From Peribacillus alkalitolerans (lineage in GTDB: Bacteria > Bacillota > Bacilli > Bacillales > DSM-1321), in assembly GCF_010882125.1 (NCBI RefSeq), contig NZ_JAAGVZ010000019.1, positions 1 to 61,505 on the forward strand: DNA of 61,505 nucleotides, in the 5' to 3' direction. Under the pieces are notes generated by a model. That model was not told where the DNA came from. It searched no databases and saw only the letters and a program-made list of their open reading frames with translations. Shown piece after piece: positions 19,346 to 26,458 of the stretch. How positions within the stretch are numbered: the stretch's first letter is position 1; the number at the start of each line of letters is the position of its first letter. A program made the position numbers and the translations under genes.

Positions 19346-19420
19346 TTGCAATTACAATATATCCCACATATACTGTTAATAACACTATACTGTTATTAAC
19401 AGTGTGATGTTAATAACAGT
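19346..19420 (+). promoter_or_regulatory. promoter with three evenly spaced palindromic operators
   Basis: TTGCAA (19346-19351), 17 bases, TATACT (19369-19374) is the promoter. Starting inside the -10 box are three copies of the 15-bp odd palindrome ACTGTTA-N-TAACAGT: 19372-19386 (ACTGTTAATAACACT), 19389-19403 (ACTGTTATTAACAGT, the best copy) and 19406-19420 (GATGTTAATAACAGT). Their centres are exactly 17 bp apart. A protein bound here would cover the start of transcription. The adjacent PadR protein is the obvious candidate. Confidence 0.75.
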
Positions 19421-19482
19421 ACACGTTTAAAGGTTATTATGTGAAAAGCTATTTTACATTTAATTTAGGAGGTTAGATATTT

Positions 19483-19824
19483 ATGAAACATACAGGAAGG
19501 CATACAGGTGCATTTCTTTTACTGTTTTTAACAGAGGGAGATAGCTATGGAGGGAAACTTTTGCAGAAATGTGAGGAAGAGCTTCCGATCAATCCAATTG
19601 ATAGTTCCATATTATATCGCACTCTAAAACAATTAGAGAAAGAAGGGGCTGTTGAGTCTTATTTGGATACATCTGTTCAAGATAAGCCGATAAAGATGTA
19701 CAAAATTACTGAAGTTGGAAAAAGAAAATTAGAAGAATTTCAAATAAATATTGAAACAAAACTTAAGAATTTATCATTTTTCTTAAACAAATATAAAGTA
19801 TGGAAGGAGTCTAATCATGATTAA
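19483..19824 (+). CDS. PadR-family transcriptional regulator
   Basis: A 113-residue winged-helix protein. GRHTGAFLLLFLTEGDSYGG, IDSSILYRTLKQLEKEGAVE and MYKITEVGKRKLEEFQ cover the PadR helix-turn-helix and wing. TTAGGAGG precedes the ATG. It is the first gene of an operon: its last codons overlap the next gene by 8 bases. The operator array upstream indicates autoregulation. The ligand is presumably the compound handled by the permease it precedes. Confidence 0.88.
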   Translation: MKHTGRHTGAFLLLFLTEGDSYGGKLLQKCEEELPINPIDSSILYRTLKQLEKEGAVESYLDTSVQDKPIKMYKITEVGKRKLEEFQINIETKLKNLSFFLNKYKVWKESNHD

Positions 19825-20299
19825 TGGTGCTATCCTTTACACCATAGCTATTATTCTTACCAGTATTTCTTTTATAAAGGATAGAAATAAAACAAAAGAT
19901 GCTCTATTAAAGTCATGGAAAATGTTTCGTAATATATTACCTGATATTTTATTAGTTATGCTTTTCGTTGGAATTTCATTATCTTTACTAACACCATCCT
20001 TTATTTCTTCAATAATTGGAGAAGAATCTGGATTGATGGGTATTGTATATTCTACAATAATTGGATCTGTTGCACTAATTCCAAGCTTTGTTGTATTTCC
20101 TCTTGGAGATACGTTAGTCCAAAATGGTGCCGGCCTCCCACAAGTAGCTGCATTAATGTCTACCATGATGTCAGTCGGAATAGTAACTTTACCTATGGAA
20201 CAAAAATTATTTGGTCGAAGTTTTGCTTATTCTCGCAATGCAGCTGGAATATTAATGTCTCTAATTTTTGCATATATTATTTGGGTGGTGATGATATGA
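19817..20299 (+). CDS. half-size permease subunit A (DUF318/ArsP-like)
   Basis: A 160-residue membrane protein with four to five helices. The stretch GSVALIPSFVVFPLGDTLVQ then NGAGLPQVAAL, followed by LPMEQKLFGRSFAYSRN, resembles one half of the DUF318/ArsP_1 permeases, which normally are single chains of about 300-350 residues with two such halves. Its ATG lies within the padR end and its stop overlaps the start of the next gene (ATGA), so the three genes are translationally coupled. Probably works as a heterodimer with the next product. The substrate is not evident; no metal-binding Cys pair is seen. Confidence 0.7.
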   Translation: MINGAILYTIAIILTSISFIKDRNKTKDALLKSWKMFRNILPDILLVMLFVGISLSLLTPSFISSIIGEESGLMGIVYSTIIGSVALIPSFVVFPLGDTLVQNGAGLPQVAALMSTMMSVGIVTLPMEQKLFGRSFAYSRNAAGILMSLIFAYIIWVVMI

Positions 20300-20829
20300 A
20301 TGAAATAAGAAAATATCGTTTCTTTTTCATATTATTATTTGGGCTCATTATACTTACTTTTATTAATCAAACGCTGGGATGGAAGGCATTTCAATTAACT
20401 GGAAACAGTATCTTAAATATGCTATTTCTACTGCCTCCTGTCTTAATATTCGTAAGTTTGCTTGATAAATGGGTGGAGAAAGAAACACTAATTCGATATA
20501 TGGGAGAAAAATCTGGCATCTATGGCATCTTGTTCTCCCTATTATTAGGTGTAATTGCAGCTGGTCCCCTCTATGTAGCTTTTCCAATTGCAGTACTTTT
20601 GTTAAAAAAAGGAGCAGGAATACGTTACATTGTATTTTTTTTAGGAGTTTGGACAACTGCAAAATTACCAGTTGTTGTATATGAATTTTCTTCTTTTGGA
20701 TTTCAGTTTACACTCATTCATATTTGTTTTGGTCTAATATTTTACTATCTAATGGGGATTATTTTTGAGAAGTTCTATGACCGACGACAATTGATAAAAT
20801 ATGATATAAATTCAGATATATCGATTTAG
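20296..20829 (+). CDS. half-size permease subunit B (DUF318/ArsP-like)
   Basis: A 177-residue membrane protein and partner of the preceding gene. GVIAAGPLYVAFPIAVLLLK, then KGAGIRYIVFF, then LGVWTTAKLPV, parallels the P-x-F-x-G-x-x-x-x-x-G-A-G-x-x-x pattern of subunit A, so the two are diverged halves of one permease type. I put the start at ATG 20296 (ATGA overlap, GGGTGGTG upstream) rather than at an upstream TTG. A terminator follows 40 bases after the stop. Confidence 0.7.
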   Translation: MNEIRKYRFFFILLFGLIILTFINQTLGWKAFQLTGNSILNMLFLLPPVLIFVSLLDKWVEKETLIRYMGEKSGIYGILFSLLLGVIAAGPLYVAFPIAVLLLKKGAGIRYIVFFLGVWTTAKLPVVVYEFSSFGFQFTLIHICFGLIFYYLMGIIFEKFYDRRQLIKYDINSDISI

Positions 20830-20870
20830 ATGAATAAGTTTTTATGCTGAAAGGTGCTCTAATTAATTAA

Positions 20871-20900
20871 AACAGCCATTTCCTTAGTGAAATGGCTGTT
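20871..20900 (+). terminator. terminator of the padR-permease operon
   Basis: AACAGCCATTTC-CTTAGT-GAAATGGCTGTT, perfect 12-bp stem; the T-run is weak. Confidence 0.65.
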
Positions 20901-20972
20901 ATGTTAGGAAGCAAGATTTTTCAATGTAAATACAAAAATTCATTTGAAATACAGGAAGTACATAATGTATGA

Positions 20973-21262
20973 ATTTGGATTCTTAGGGATATTGATGGAG
21001 ATGAAATAAAGAGTTTAGCTTCAGAAAAATGTTTAGAAAAAGAGTACCGTTCTCAAATAGTGATAGATCCAAAATATGATGATGACTTTTATGCAGATAT
21101 CATTGATTTATGGAATTACTTTTGTGGTCTCTCTAAGGAATCAGGCACTTTATATAATTTATCAACGAATCATCTGGAAAACAGAAATTGAGAATGCTTG
21201 TTTTTGAGCTTTTTCATCAAGTTAAAACATTGTATGATAAAGAAAATATGCTTAAATGTTAA
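20973..21262 (+). pseudogene. remnant of an unidentified small protein gene, frameshifted
   Basis: After an in-frame TGA at 20970, one frame stays open for 72 codons with protein-like composition (DIDGDEIKSLASEKCLEKEY, then DDDFYADIIDLWNYFCGLS) but without a start codon. At about 21186 a one-base shift continues it as LRMLVFELFHQVKTLYDKEN to a stop at 21260-21262. The N-terminus is missing. I do not recognise the family; size and composition would fit a small immunity or YxiF-like protein, but that is a guess. Confidence 0.4.
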
Positions 21263-21303
21263 TAGGCAGTCGGTACGTTTATAAAGGGAGGAAAAGCAAA
21301 ACG

Positions 21304-22011
21304 ATGGATTTCGAAATGGTTATGCAGGAACTGGAAGCGCTCGGCAAGGAACGAATTAAAAAGACTTACATAAGCAATGGGGCACAAGAGCCGCTATTTG
21401 GGGTAGCTACAGGGGCAATGAAGCCGATCGCAAAGAAAATCAAGAAAAATCAGCCTTTAGCAGATCAGCTATACGCCACTGGGAACTATGATGCCATGTA
21501 TTTTGCCGGCATCATTGCTGACCCAATGACAATGACTGAGGCAGATTTTGAGCGGTGGATAGATGCGGCGTATTTTTATATGCTGTCAGATTATGTGGTT
21601 GCAGTAACTTTAGCAGAAACCGAATTTGCGCAAGGTGTTGCAGATCGATGGATCGCAAGCGATGAAGAACTTAGAATGTCGGCAGGTTGGAGCTGTTACT
21701 GCTGGCTTTTGGGCAATCGCCCTGACGCTGAATTTAGCGATATCAAGATTGCCAGTATGCTTGATCAGGTGAAAAATAAGATACATAATTCTCCTGATCG
21801 AACAAAATCCGCTATGAATAATTTTATGTACACAGTCGGAATTTCATATATACCCCTCCATGAAAAGGTGGTTGAAACCGCTAAGGCTGTAGGACCAGTC
21901 GAAATCAGGAGGGACAAGAAAAAAAGCAGCATCCTGCTCGCATCGGAGAATATTCAAAAGGAGATAGATAGAGGGAAGCTTGGTTTCAAGCGGAAATATG
22001 TAAGGTGTTAG
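21304..22011 (+). CDS. DNA alkylation repair protein (AlkD-like)
   Basis: A 235-residue all-helical protein of the HEAT-like DNA glycosylase family, which removes alkylated bases such as 3- and 7-methylpurines. Family stretches: RIKKTYISNGAQEPLFGVAT at the start (from about residue 18), YDAMYFAGIIADP and WIDAAYFYMLSDYVVAVTLA in the middle, and AGWSCYCWLL later. GGGAGG precedes ATG 21304; the frame runs upstream to 21256 but without a site. Base composition is somewhat GC-richer than neighbours. Likely a recently acquired repair gene. Catalytic Asp and Arg positions were not assigned with certainty. Confidence 0.85.
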   Translation: MDFEMVMQELEALGKERIKKTYISNGAQEPLFGVATGAMKPIAKKIKKNQPLADQLYATGNYDAMYFAGIIADPMTMTEADFERWIDAAYFYMLSDYVVAVTLAETEFAQGVADRWIASDEELRMSAGWSCYCWLLGNRPDAEFSDIKIASMLDQVKNKIHNSPDRTKSAMNNFMYTVGISYIPLHEKVVETAKAVGPVEIRRDKKKSSILLASENIQKEIDRGKLGFKRKYVRC

Positions 22012-22148
22012 CAAAATTTGTATTGTACATACTCTAACAGGGATAGAGAGAGCTTTTACATCATTCCAAGTCCGCTTACAAGTAAGGTTTGGTGGTAAAT
22101 CAACAATCAGGTGCGAATCTTTAATAAAATGCTTTTTCTTGGTTAACT

Positions 22149-22187
22149 AAGGGGCTTACCTAAATAAGGGTAAATCCCTTTTTTCTT
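22149..22187 (+). terminator. terminator after the AlkD-like gene
   Basis: AAGGGG-CTTACC pairs with GGGTAAATCCCTT, followed by TTTTTCTTTT. A repeat core (AAAGGGGCAGTTTAATTGAA, then CAAGGA) follows at 22196-22221. Confidence 0.65.
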
Positions 22188-22300
22188 TTGCCACTAAAGG
22201 GGCAGTTTAATTGAACAAGGATATTTTCTATTTTTAACGAATAAAGAGTTATAAATAAACTTACAAAGTATAAAAAGTGGTGAGATAAATAGGAAAACAA

Positions 22301-23125
22301 ATGAATTTATTTTTGGATTACAAAACGGAAAAATGTATAATCAACAGGCTTCGGAGGGCCGGTTGTGTTTTCGCAGAAGATGAGGCCCGGTTACTTATCT
22401 CAGAGGCACGGTCTCCAGAAGACCTCAAGAAAATGGTGGAAATGCGTGCCTATGGTTTGCCTCTTGAATACGTCGTCGGAGCCACAGAGTTCTGTGGTCT
22501 GCGGATAGAAGTGGATCGGGGAGTTTTCGTGCCTCGGCAACGCACCGAGTTTCTTGTTCGCCAAGCAGAAGCACTATCACATTCTAGTGATATCGTTGTT
22601 GACCTATGTTGCGGGTCAGGCGCTGTGGGTGCGGCACTGGCAGCAGCTTTGGGACGGATTTTGTTATACTCAGTTGACATTGACCCTGTAGCAGTACGAT
22701 GTGCTGGCCGCAACGTAAATGACTACGGTGGTCACGTTTTTGAAGGTGACTTGTATAAGGCTTTGCCACCCTCACTTAAAGGCCATGTGAACATCCTAGT
22801 TGCGAACGTACCATACGTGCCTACTGAGGCAATCAAGCTGCTTCCCCAGGAGGCACGCCTACATGAACCAAAGGTAGCGCTTGATGGAGGAGAGGATGGA
22901 CTTGACATTCAGCGTAGAGTAGCAGAAGAAGCCCCTCTCTGGCTAGCACCGGGAGGTCACCTTTTGGTAGAAACGAGTGAAATGCAGGCACCTCAAACCC
23001 TTGAAATCTTTACTACTGTTGGACTGACCACAACAGTGGCTAGAGACGATGAATTGGACGCAACTATCGTTATCGGAACCAATTCTGGTTTTAGTAAGTA
23101 CACAGAAAGTCCATACCACAAATGA
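22301..23125 (+). CDS. HemK/PrmC-related N5-glutamine methyltransferase-like protein
   Basis: A 274-residue SAM-dependent methyltransferase. The N-terminal helical domain resembles PrmC. The SAM motif I is VVDLCCGSGAVGAALA (about residues 98-113), the acidic ribose-binding strand is SVDIDPVAV, and the PrmC catalytic N-P-P-Y is here NVPYVP (about 169-174), as in the PrmC-related paralogue group. The canonical PrmC modifies release factors; this paralogue may act on another Gln-containing protein. Only a weak ribosome site precedes ATG 22301. The DNA is GC-richer than its neighbours, which suggests transfer. Confidence 0.85.
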   Translation: MNLFLDYKTEKCIINRLRRAGCVFAEDEARLLISEARSPEDLKKMVEMRAYGLPLEYVVGATEFCGLRIEVDRGVFVPRQRTEFLVRQAEALSHSSDIVVDLCCGSGAVGAALAAALGRILLYSVDIDPVAVRCAGRNVNDYGGHVFEGDLYKALPPSLKGHVNILVANVPYVPTEAIKLLPQEARLHEPKVALDGGEDGLDIQRRVAEEAPLWLAPGGHLLVETSEMQAPQTLEIFTTVGLTTTVARDDELDATIVIGTNSGFSKYTESPYHK

Positions 23126-23360
23126 AATGATAATTTCTTTGCACTAAGCAATAGCGTGTAAGTATTATTTGAGATTAATAGACCATTTAAACCTTGAGAA
23201 AGTTCATCTACTTGCTATTTTTGCTAGCGGTCCTAGAGGGATTTATTTTGCTTCTAAATATCCCGAAAGGGTTAATTCACTCACGTTGCAATCTGCAGTA
23301 ACGAAATTTTGAGTTGCTTTTCCGAGGTTATAACTTTTACAGTTTAAAATGACCTAGTAT

Positions 23361-23409
23361 ACATTCAAAATAACGATCTGTTTGAATGTGTGCCAGCTCA
23401 TGTTATAAT
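23361..23409 (+). promoter_or_regulatory. promoter with inverted repeat over the -35
   Basis: Perfect 9-bp inverted repeat ACATTCAAA (23361-23369) and TTTGAATGT (23381-23389). Its right arm contains TTGAAT (23382-23387), 16 bases upstream of TATAAT (23404-23409). A regulator bound to the repeat would block this promoter, which reads toward the small zinc protein gene. The rest of 23126-23360 holds nothing recognisable. Confidence 0.55.
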
Positions 23410-23499
23410 GAGAAACTTAGGTAATTACGACTTTTGCTCATAATTGAACGGATGCCAAGAAAGCCTCCGTCTAGCGATAAAATATGGAGGTGTAAGAGA

Positions 23500-23709
23500 T
23501 TGAATAAACGATGGACAATCGGTAAAATTAAAGAATTTGTTGAGAACAATTCGGAAAGTAAGTTGCTAACGACGGAATATCACGGTTTTTCTCAAAAGTT
23601 ACTATTTAAATGTGCATGTGGTAGCAATTTTGAAAAAACTTTTACGAAATTTAAAAATAATAACCAACGAAAATGTGAAGTGTGCCAACCACCAAAAGAG
23701 TCTCGCTAA
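23500..23709 (+). CDS. small Cys-rich (zinc-ribbon-like) protein
   Basis: A 69-residue basic protein. I chose TTG 23500 because GGAGGTG lies at ideal spacing; the open frame extends to 23434 without a ribosome site. The segment LLFKCACGSNFEKTFTKFKN then QRKCEVC has a C-x-C...C-x-x-C zinc pattern. This unit (F-x-C-x-C-G-x-x-F-x-x-x-F-x-x-F-K) is, from memory, the repeat seen in DUF723-like and homing-endonuclease-associated proteins of Bacillus and its phages. It may be a free-standing DNA-binding unit or the fragment of a longer endonuclease. Confidence 0.6.
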   Translation: MNKRWTIGKIKEFVENNSESKLLTTEYHGFSQKLLFKCACGSNFEKTFTKFKNNNQRKCEVCQPPKESR

Positions 23710-23726
23710 ATATATCGAATAAACGA

Positions 23727-23767
23727 AGTGCCGATTTCAATTAAAATAGAAGTTGGCGCTATTTTTA
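23727..23767 (+). terminator. terminator of the small zinc protein gene
   Basis: AGTGCCGATTTC pairs with GAAGTTGGCGCT, followed by ATTTTTATTTT. Confidence 0.75.
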
Positions 23768-23850
23768 TTTTATAAGAGAATTTGATGAAGGATTGCCTTA
23801 GACATTCCGAAGTAATGGATTTCAAGAAGATGTTAAACAAGAGATGTGAA

Positions 23851-23876
23851 TAAAAAAGGACGGGTTGGAACCCGTC
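23851..23876 (-). terminator. terminator of the RsbR-like gene
   Basis: GACGGGTT-GGAACCCGTC hairpin; on the minus strand CTTTTTTATT follows. Confidence 0.8.
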
Positions 23877-23898
23877 ACTATTGATTGTTTTAGTTTAG

Positions 23899-24714
23899 TT
23901 ATTTAATGCTCTCTAGTGCTTTCTTAACGTTTGTAAAAGTAGTAATTCCGGACATATCAATTCCGCTATTTACAACGGTTTGTGCTAATTCCGGTCTTAA
24001 ACCTGTTGTAAGGGTTTGTACCCCTAACAAATCAAACATTTGTCCAATTTGATAAAGATGACGTGCTATCTCTATATCAATTTTTAAAATACCCGAGAAG
24101 TCAGCAATCACATAGTTTATCTGCAGTTCAGCAATTTTTGGTACGACTTTTTCCATAATGTAATTTGCTCTGTATGAATCGATAATGCCAATCAAGGGGA
24201 GAACTGCAATACCTTCTTTAACCAATACAATAGGTGCTGAAAGTTCAGCTAGTTGTCTTTGTGTCTCTTCCTTATATTTGTCGGATAAGCGTTCAAAAGC
24301 AAAAGCAGTTTCATTTAGGCTTACGTCCAATATAGTGTTTATCCTCTTAATAATGGAAGAATGTTCTTGTAATGACAGCCCAAACTCAATGCTAATATTC
24401 GTAATTATGTCTGTGAAAACCTCTCTGGTTGGTGGATAACGAACCAAGATCTCTGAAATTTTTCCTTGTGAAGATACCTGTCTAGCTGCGTTCCGTTTAC
24501 TCCATTCAATGAGTGTTTGTGGCACTCCATCTTTCTCTATTAAAAGAGAATCACCAAGGAAATTTATCAATTCAATATACATTATTATTGCCTGTTCTAT
24601 TTCCCATTGAGGAATATCTAATTTCATACTTTGCTGAACACCTTCAACAATTTCTACAGCTAGAGATTCAGCATTATCGATTAAGTGATTTGCAACATTC
24701 AAACCTAAGGTCAT
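23899..24714 (-). CDS. RsbR-type STAS-domain protein (stressosome/RsbT co-antagonist family)
   Basis: A 271-residue protein with an N-terminal non-haem globin-like helical domain (about 1-140) and a C-terminal STAS domain (about 155-270, starting APIVLVKEGIAVLPLIGIID). The STAS phosphosite region reads ADFSGILKIDIEIARHLYQI: Ser stands at the first conserved Thr position and Ile at the second, so the two-site phosphorylation of RsbR may be reduced. RsbR paralogues sense stress and hold the RsbT kinase in the stressosome. No rsbS/rsbT partner is visible here. AAGGAGGG precedes the start. Single gene. Confidence 0.85.
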   Translation of the reverse strand: MTLGLNVANHLIDNAESLAVEIVEGVQQSMKLDIPQWEIEQAIIMYIELINFLGDSLLIEKDGVPQTLIEWSKRNAARQVSSQGKISEILVRYPPTREVFTDIITNISIEFGLSLQEHSSIIKRINTILDVSLNETAFAFERLSDKYKEETQRQLAELSAPIVLVKEGIAVLPLIGIIDSYRANYIMEKVVPKIAELQINYVIADFSGILKIDIEIARHLYQIGQMFDLLGVQTLTTGLRPELAQTVVNSGIDMSGITTFTNVKKALESIK

Positions 24715-24840
24715 ATTTGTCCACCACCCTCCTTAAGCTAATTAACTCTTGTAGTAATAATAATCATTTGCATCATAGATAGTCAAAGATAGCGCTTAAT
24801 AGGGGCCATTATATTTCTGTAGGTTATATAAATCATGAGA

Positions 24841-24869
24841 TTGATGATATTGTCAATATTTGGTACAAT
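24841..24869 (+). promoter_or_regulatory. promoter of the sensor kinase gene
   Basis: TTGATG, 17 bases, TACAAT. It lies inside the longest open frame, which argues that translation starts after it (ATG 24898) and not at 24835. Confidence 0.5.
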
Positions 24870-24897
24870 TTACCTATGTGTTCATTGGACGGTGAAA

Positions 24898-26145
24898 ATG
24901 ATGATAATAACAAAACACTTTTTCTTTACTTTGTCTTTGTTACTCGTACTATTAATCCTTGGTTTAATTTGGTATGAAAGAAAAAAGAATTTACAAACAG
25001 CTAAGTGGTTATTTATCTTATATTCTATTACTACTTTATTAATCTGCTTACAATCATCTTATCAACCTACTCCTTATTTTCACTTTGATTTAAGAATGGT
25101 TCCGGTTGTAATTGGTAGTCTGTATCTAGGAATTGGACCCATTCTAGCTGTGCTCACTATTTTGATCCGTGGGATGCATGGATTGGATATAGGATTTTAT
25201 TTGAATTTTATTTTGTACGGTACCCTTGCCGTTTTCTTTTGGCGTTTTCATCCAAGATTTTTGAAACAAAGTCCAAAAAAAAGAATATACAGTTCGGTTA
25301 TTATTGCAGTAACAATTAGCATTTTGACAGCAGCAATGTTAATACCTGTTATATCGATTAGAGAAATGTTTGATGCGGTTTTTGCCTATTTAGTCGTACC
25401 TCCAATAGGTATATGGCTTATTTCATATTTCATTGAATTCGTTATTAGGAACCAAAGTATGCATAAGCAGTTAATAAGAGCAGAAAAATTACAAGCCATT
25501 GAGCAAATGGGAGCAGCGATATCGCATGAAATCAGAAATCCACTGACAGCCGCACTAGGATTTGTTCAACTATTGTTGGAGGATCACCATGGGAAAGCTA
25601 AAAAAAACGAATATCTTAGAATAGTTAAGGAAGAATTAGAATCAGCAGAAAGTGTCATTCAAGACTATTTATCATTTTCTAAACCTTCATTAGAGCGTCT
25701 TGAAAACATTAATATCAAAACAGAAATAAAAAAAATAATTAGTGTCCTGCAACCAATGGCAAATCAATATTCAATAGAGATTTCTCTTAACTCCTCCATA
25801 ATAGGTACTATTGCTGGAGATAGACAAAAATTTCACCAATGTTTCTTAAATATCATTAAGAATGCTATAGAATCTATGCCGGATGGAGGAAAACTTCTTA
25901 TAACAACTGAATATCACCATACACACAATACAATTAGAGTCGAAGATACAGGATATGGGATGAGCAAGGATCAAATGCAGAGGTTGGGTGAGCCTTATTA
26001 CACCACAAAAGGATCTAAAGGAACTGGCCTTGGTATGATGGTAGCCTATGGAATTATCAGGGCAATGAATGGAACTATTCATGTGGAAAGTGAGATTGGG
26101 AAAGGAACAGTATTTTTAGTTGAATTTCCCCGTGGTATGGGATGA
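24898..26145 (+). CDS. membrane sensor histidine kinase (5TM/KinB-like)
   Basis: A 415-residue kinase from ATG 24898 (a 21-codon longer frame starts at 24835). Residues 1-190 hold five to six membrane helices with the 5TMR_LYT-type stretch LRMVPVVIGSLYLGIGPILA. The HisKA box is AAISHEIRNPLTAALGFVQL with phospho-acceptor His210. The ATPase domain has N-box IIKNAIESMPDGG, G1 VEDTGYGM and G2 GSKGTGLGMMVAYGI. This layout is that of sporulation kinases such as KinB, which feed the Spo0F phosphorelay. It has no adjacent response regulator, also typical of phosphorelay kinases. Note the Sda kinase inhibitor gene at 56259. Confidence 0.87.
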   Translation: MMIITKHFFFTLSLLLVLLILGLIWYERKKNLQTAKWLFILYSITTLLICLQSSYQPTPYFHFDLRMVPVVIGSLYLGIGPILAVLTILIRGMHGLDIGFYLNFILYGTLAVFFWRFHPRFLKQSPKKRIYSSVIIAVTISILTAAMLIPVISIREMFDAVFAYLVVPPIGIWLISYFIEFVIRNQSMHKQLIRAEKLQAIEQMGAAISHEIRNPLTAALGFVQLLLEDHHGKAKKNEYLRIVKEELESAESVIQDYLSFSKPSLERLENINIKTEIKKIISVLQPMANQYSIEISLNSSIIGTIAGDRQKFHQCFLNIIKNAIESMPDGGKLLITTEYHHTHNTIRVEDTGYGMSKDQMQRLGEPYYTTKGSKGTGLGMMVAYGIIRAMNGTIHVESEIGKGTVFLVEFPRGMG

Positions 26146-26270
26146 TTTCCAAGAAAAAAATCGAAATATTTTGTGTTTATTATATCTAAAATCATAGTTA
26201 TATAAATGGTAGAGAATGATGAATATTGTAGAGTATTTTGGCAAAACGTAATAGAAGTAATCTTTTTTGT

Positions 26271-26348
26271 GGCCTTGGAAGCTCAGTTGGTAGAGCAACC
26301 GGTAAATACTTACTGTGTGATTCAGGAGTTCGATTCTCCTCAAGGCCA
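26271..26348 (+). tRNA. tRNA-like gene with abnormal anticodon region (pseudo-tRNA)
   Basis: Acceptor arms GGCCTTG (26271-26277) and CAAGGCC (26341-26347) pair perfectly, with A as discriminator. The D-arm GCTC-AGTTGGTA-GAGC (26281-26296) and the T-arm AGGAG-TTCGATT-CTCCT (26324-26340) are also perfect. Between D- and T-arms there are 27 bases instead of about 23, and they do not form a 5-bp stem with a 7-base loop; the best fold is CGGTAA-ATAC-TTACTG. Three bases (GAA) replace the usual two at positions 8-9, so T8 is missing. No standard anticodon can be assigned. A pseudo-tRNA called tRNA-Other, charged with lysine, is known in Bacillus cereus; identity with it is not shown here. Confidence 0.65.
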
Positions 26349-26405
26349 ATAATTTAATTTGTTAATTAAACAGTACATTTAAACAAAAAGCGAAGTAGAT
26401 CATAA

Positions 26406-26431
26406 GAAAAACCCTTGCTACCGCAAGGGTT
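26406..26431 (-). terminator. terminator of the amidohydrolase operon
   Basis: AACCCTTGC-TACC-GCAAGGGTT; on the minus strand TTTTTC follows. A nearly identical hairpin follows the tRNA-Ala gene at 58688. Confidence 0.8.
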
Positions 26432-26458
26432 AGAGAATAGAGCATTATTTGATTAAAC

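Noticed and set aside
24835-24897. Longer N-terminus for the sensor kinase
   Set aside because: A TTGATG-N17-TACAAT promoter lies within it and the ribosome site is poor; ATG 24898 fits better, though this is not certain.
26116-26349. 77-codon minus-strand frame across the tRNA-like gene
   Set aside because: It overlaps the tRNA-like structure and the kinase end and has no ribosome site.
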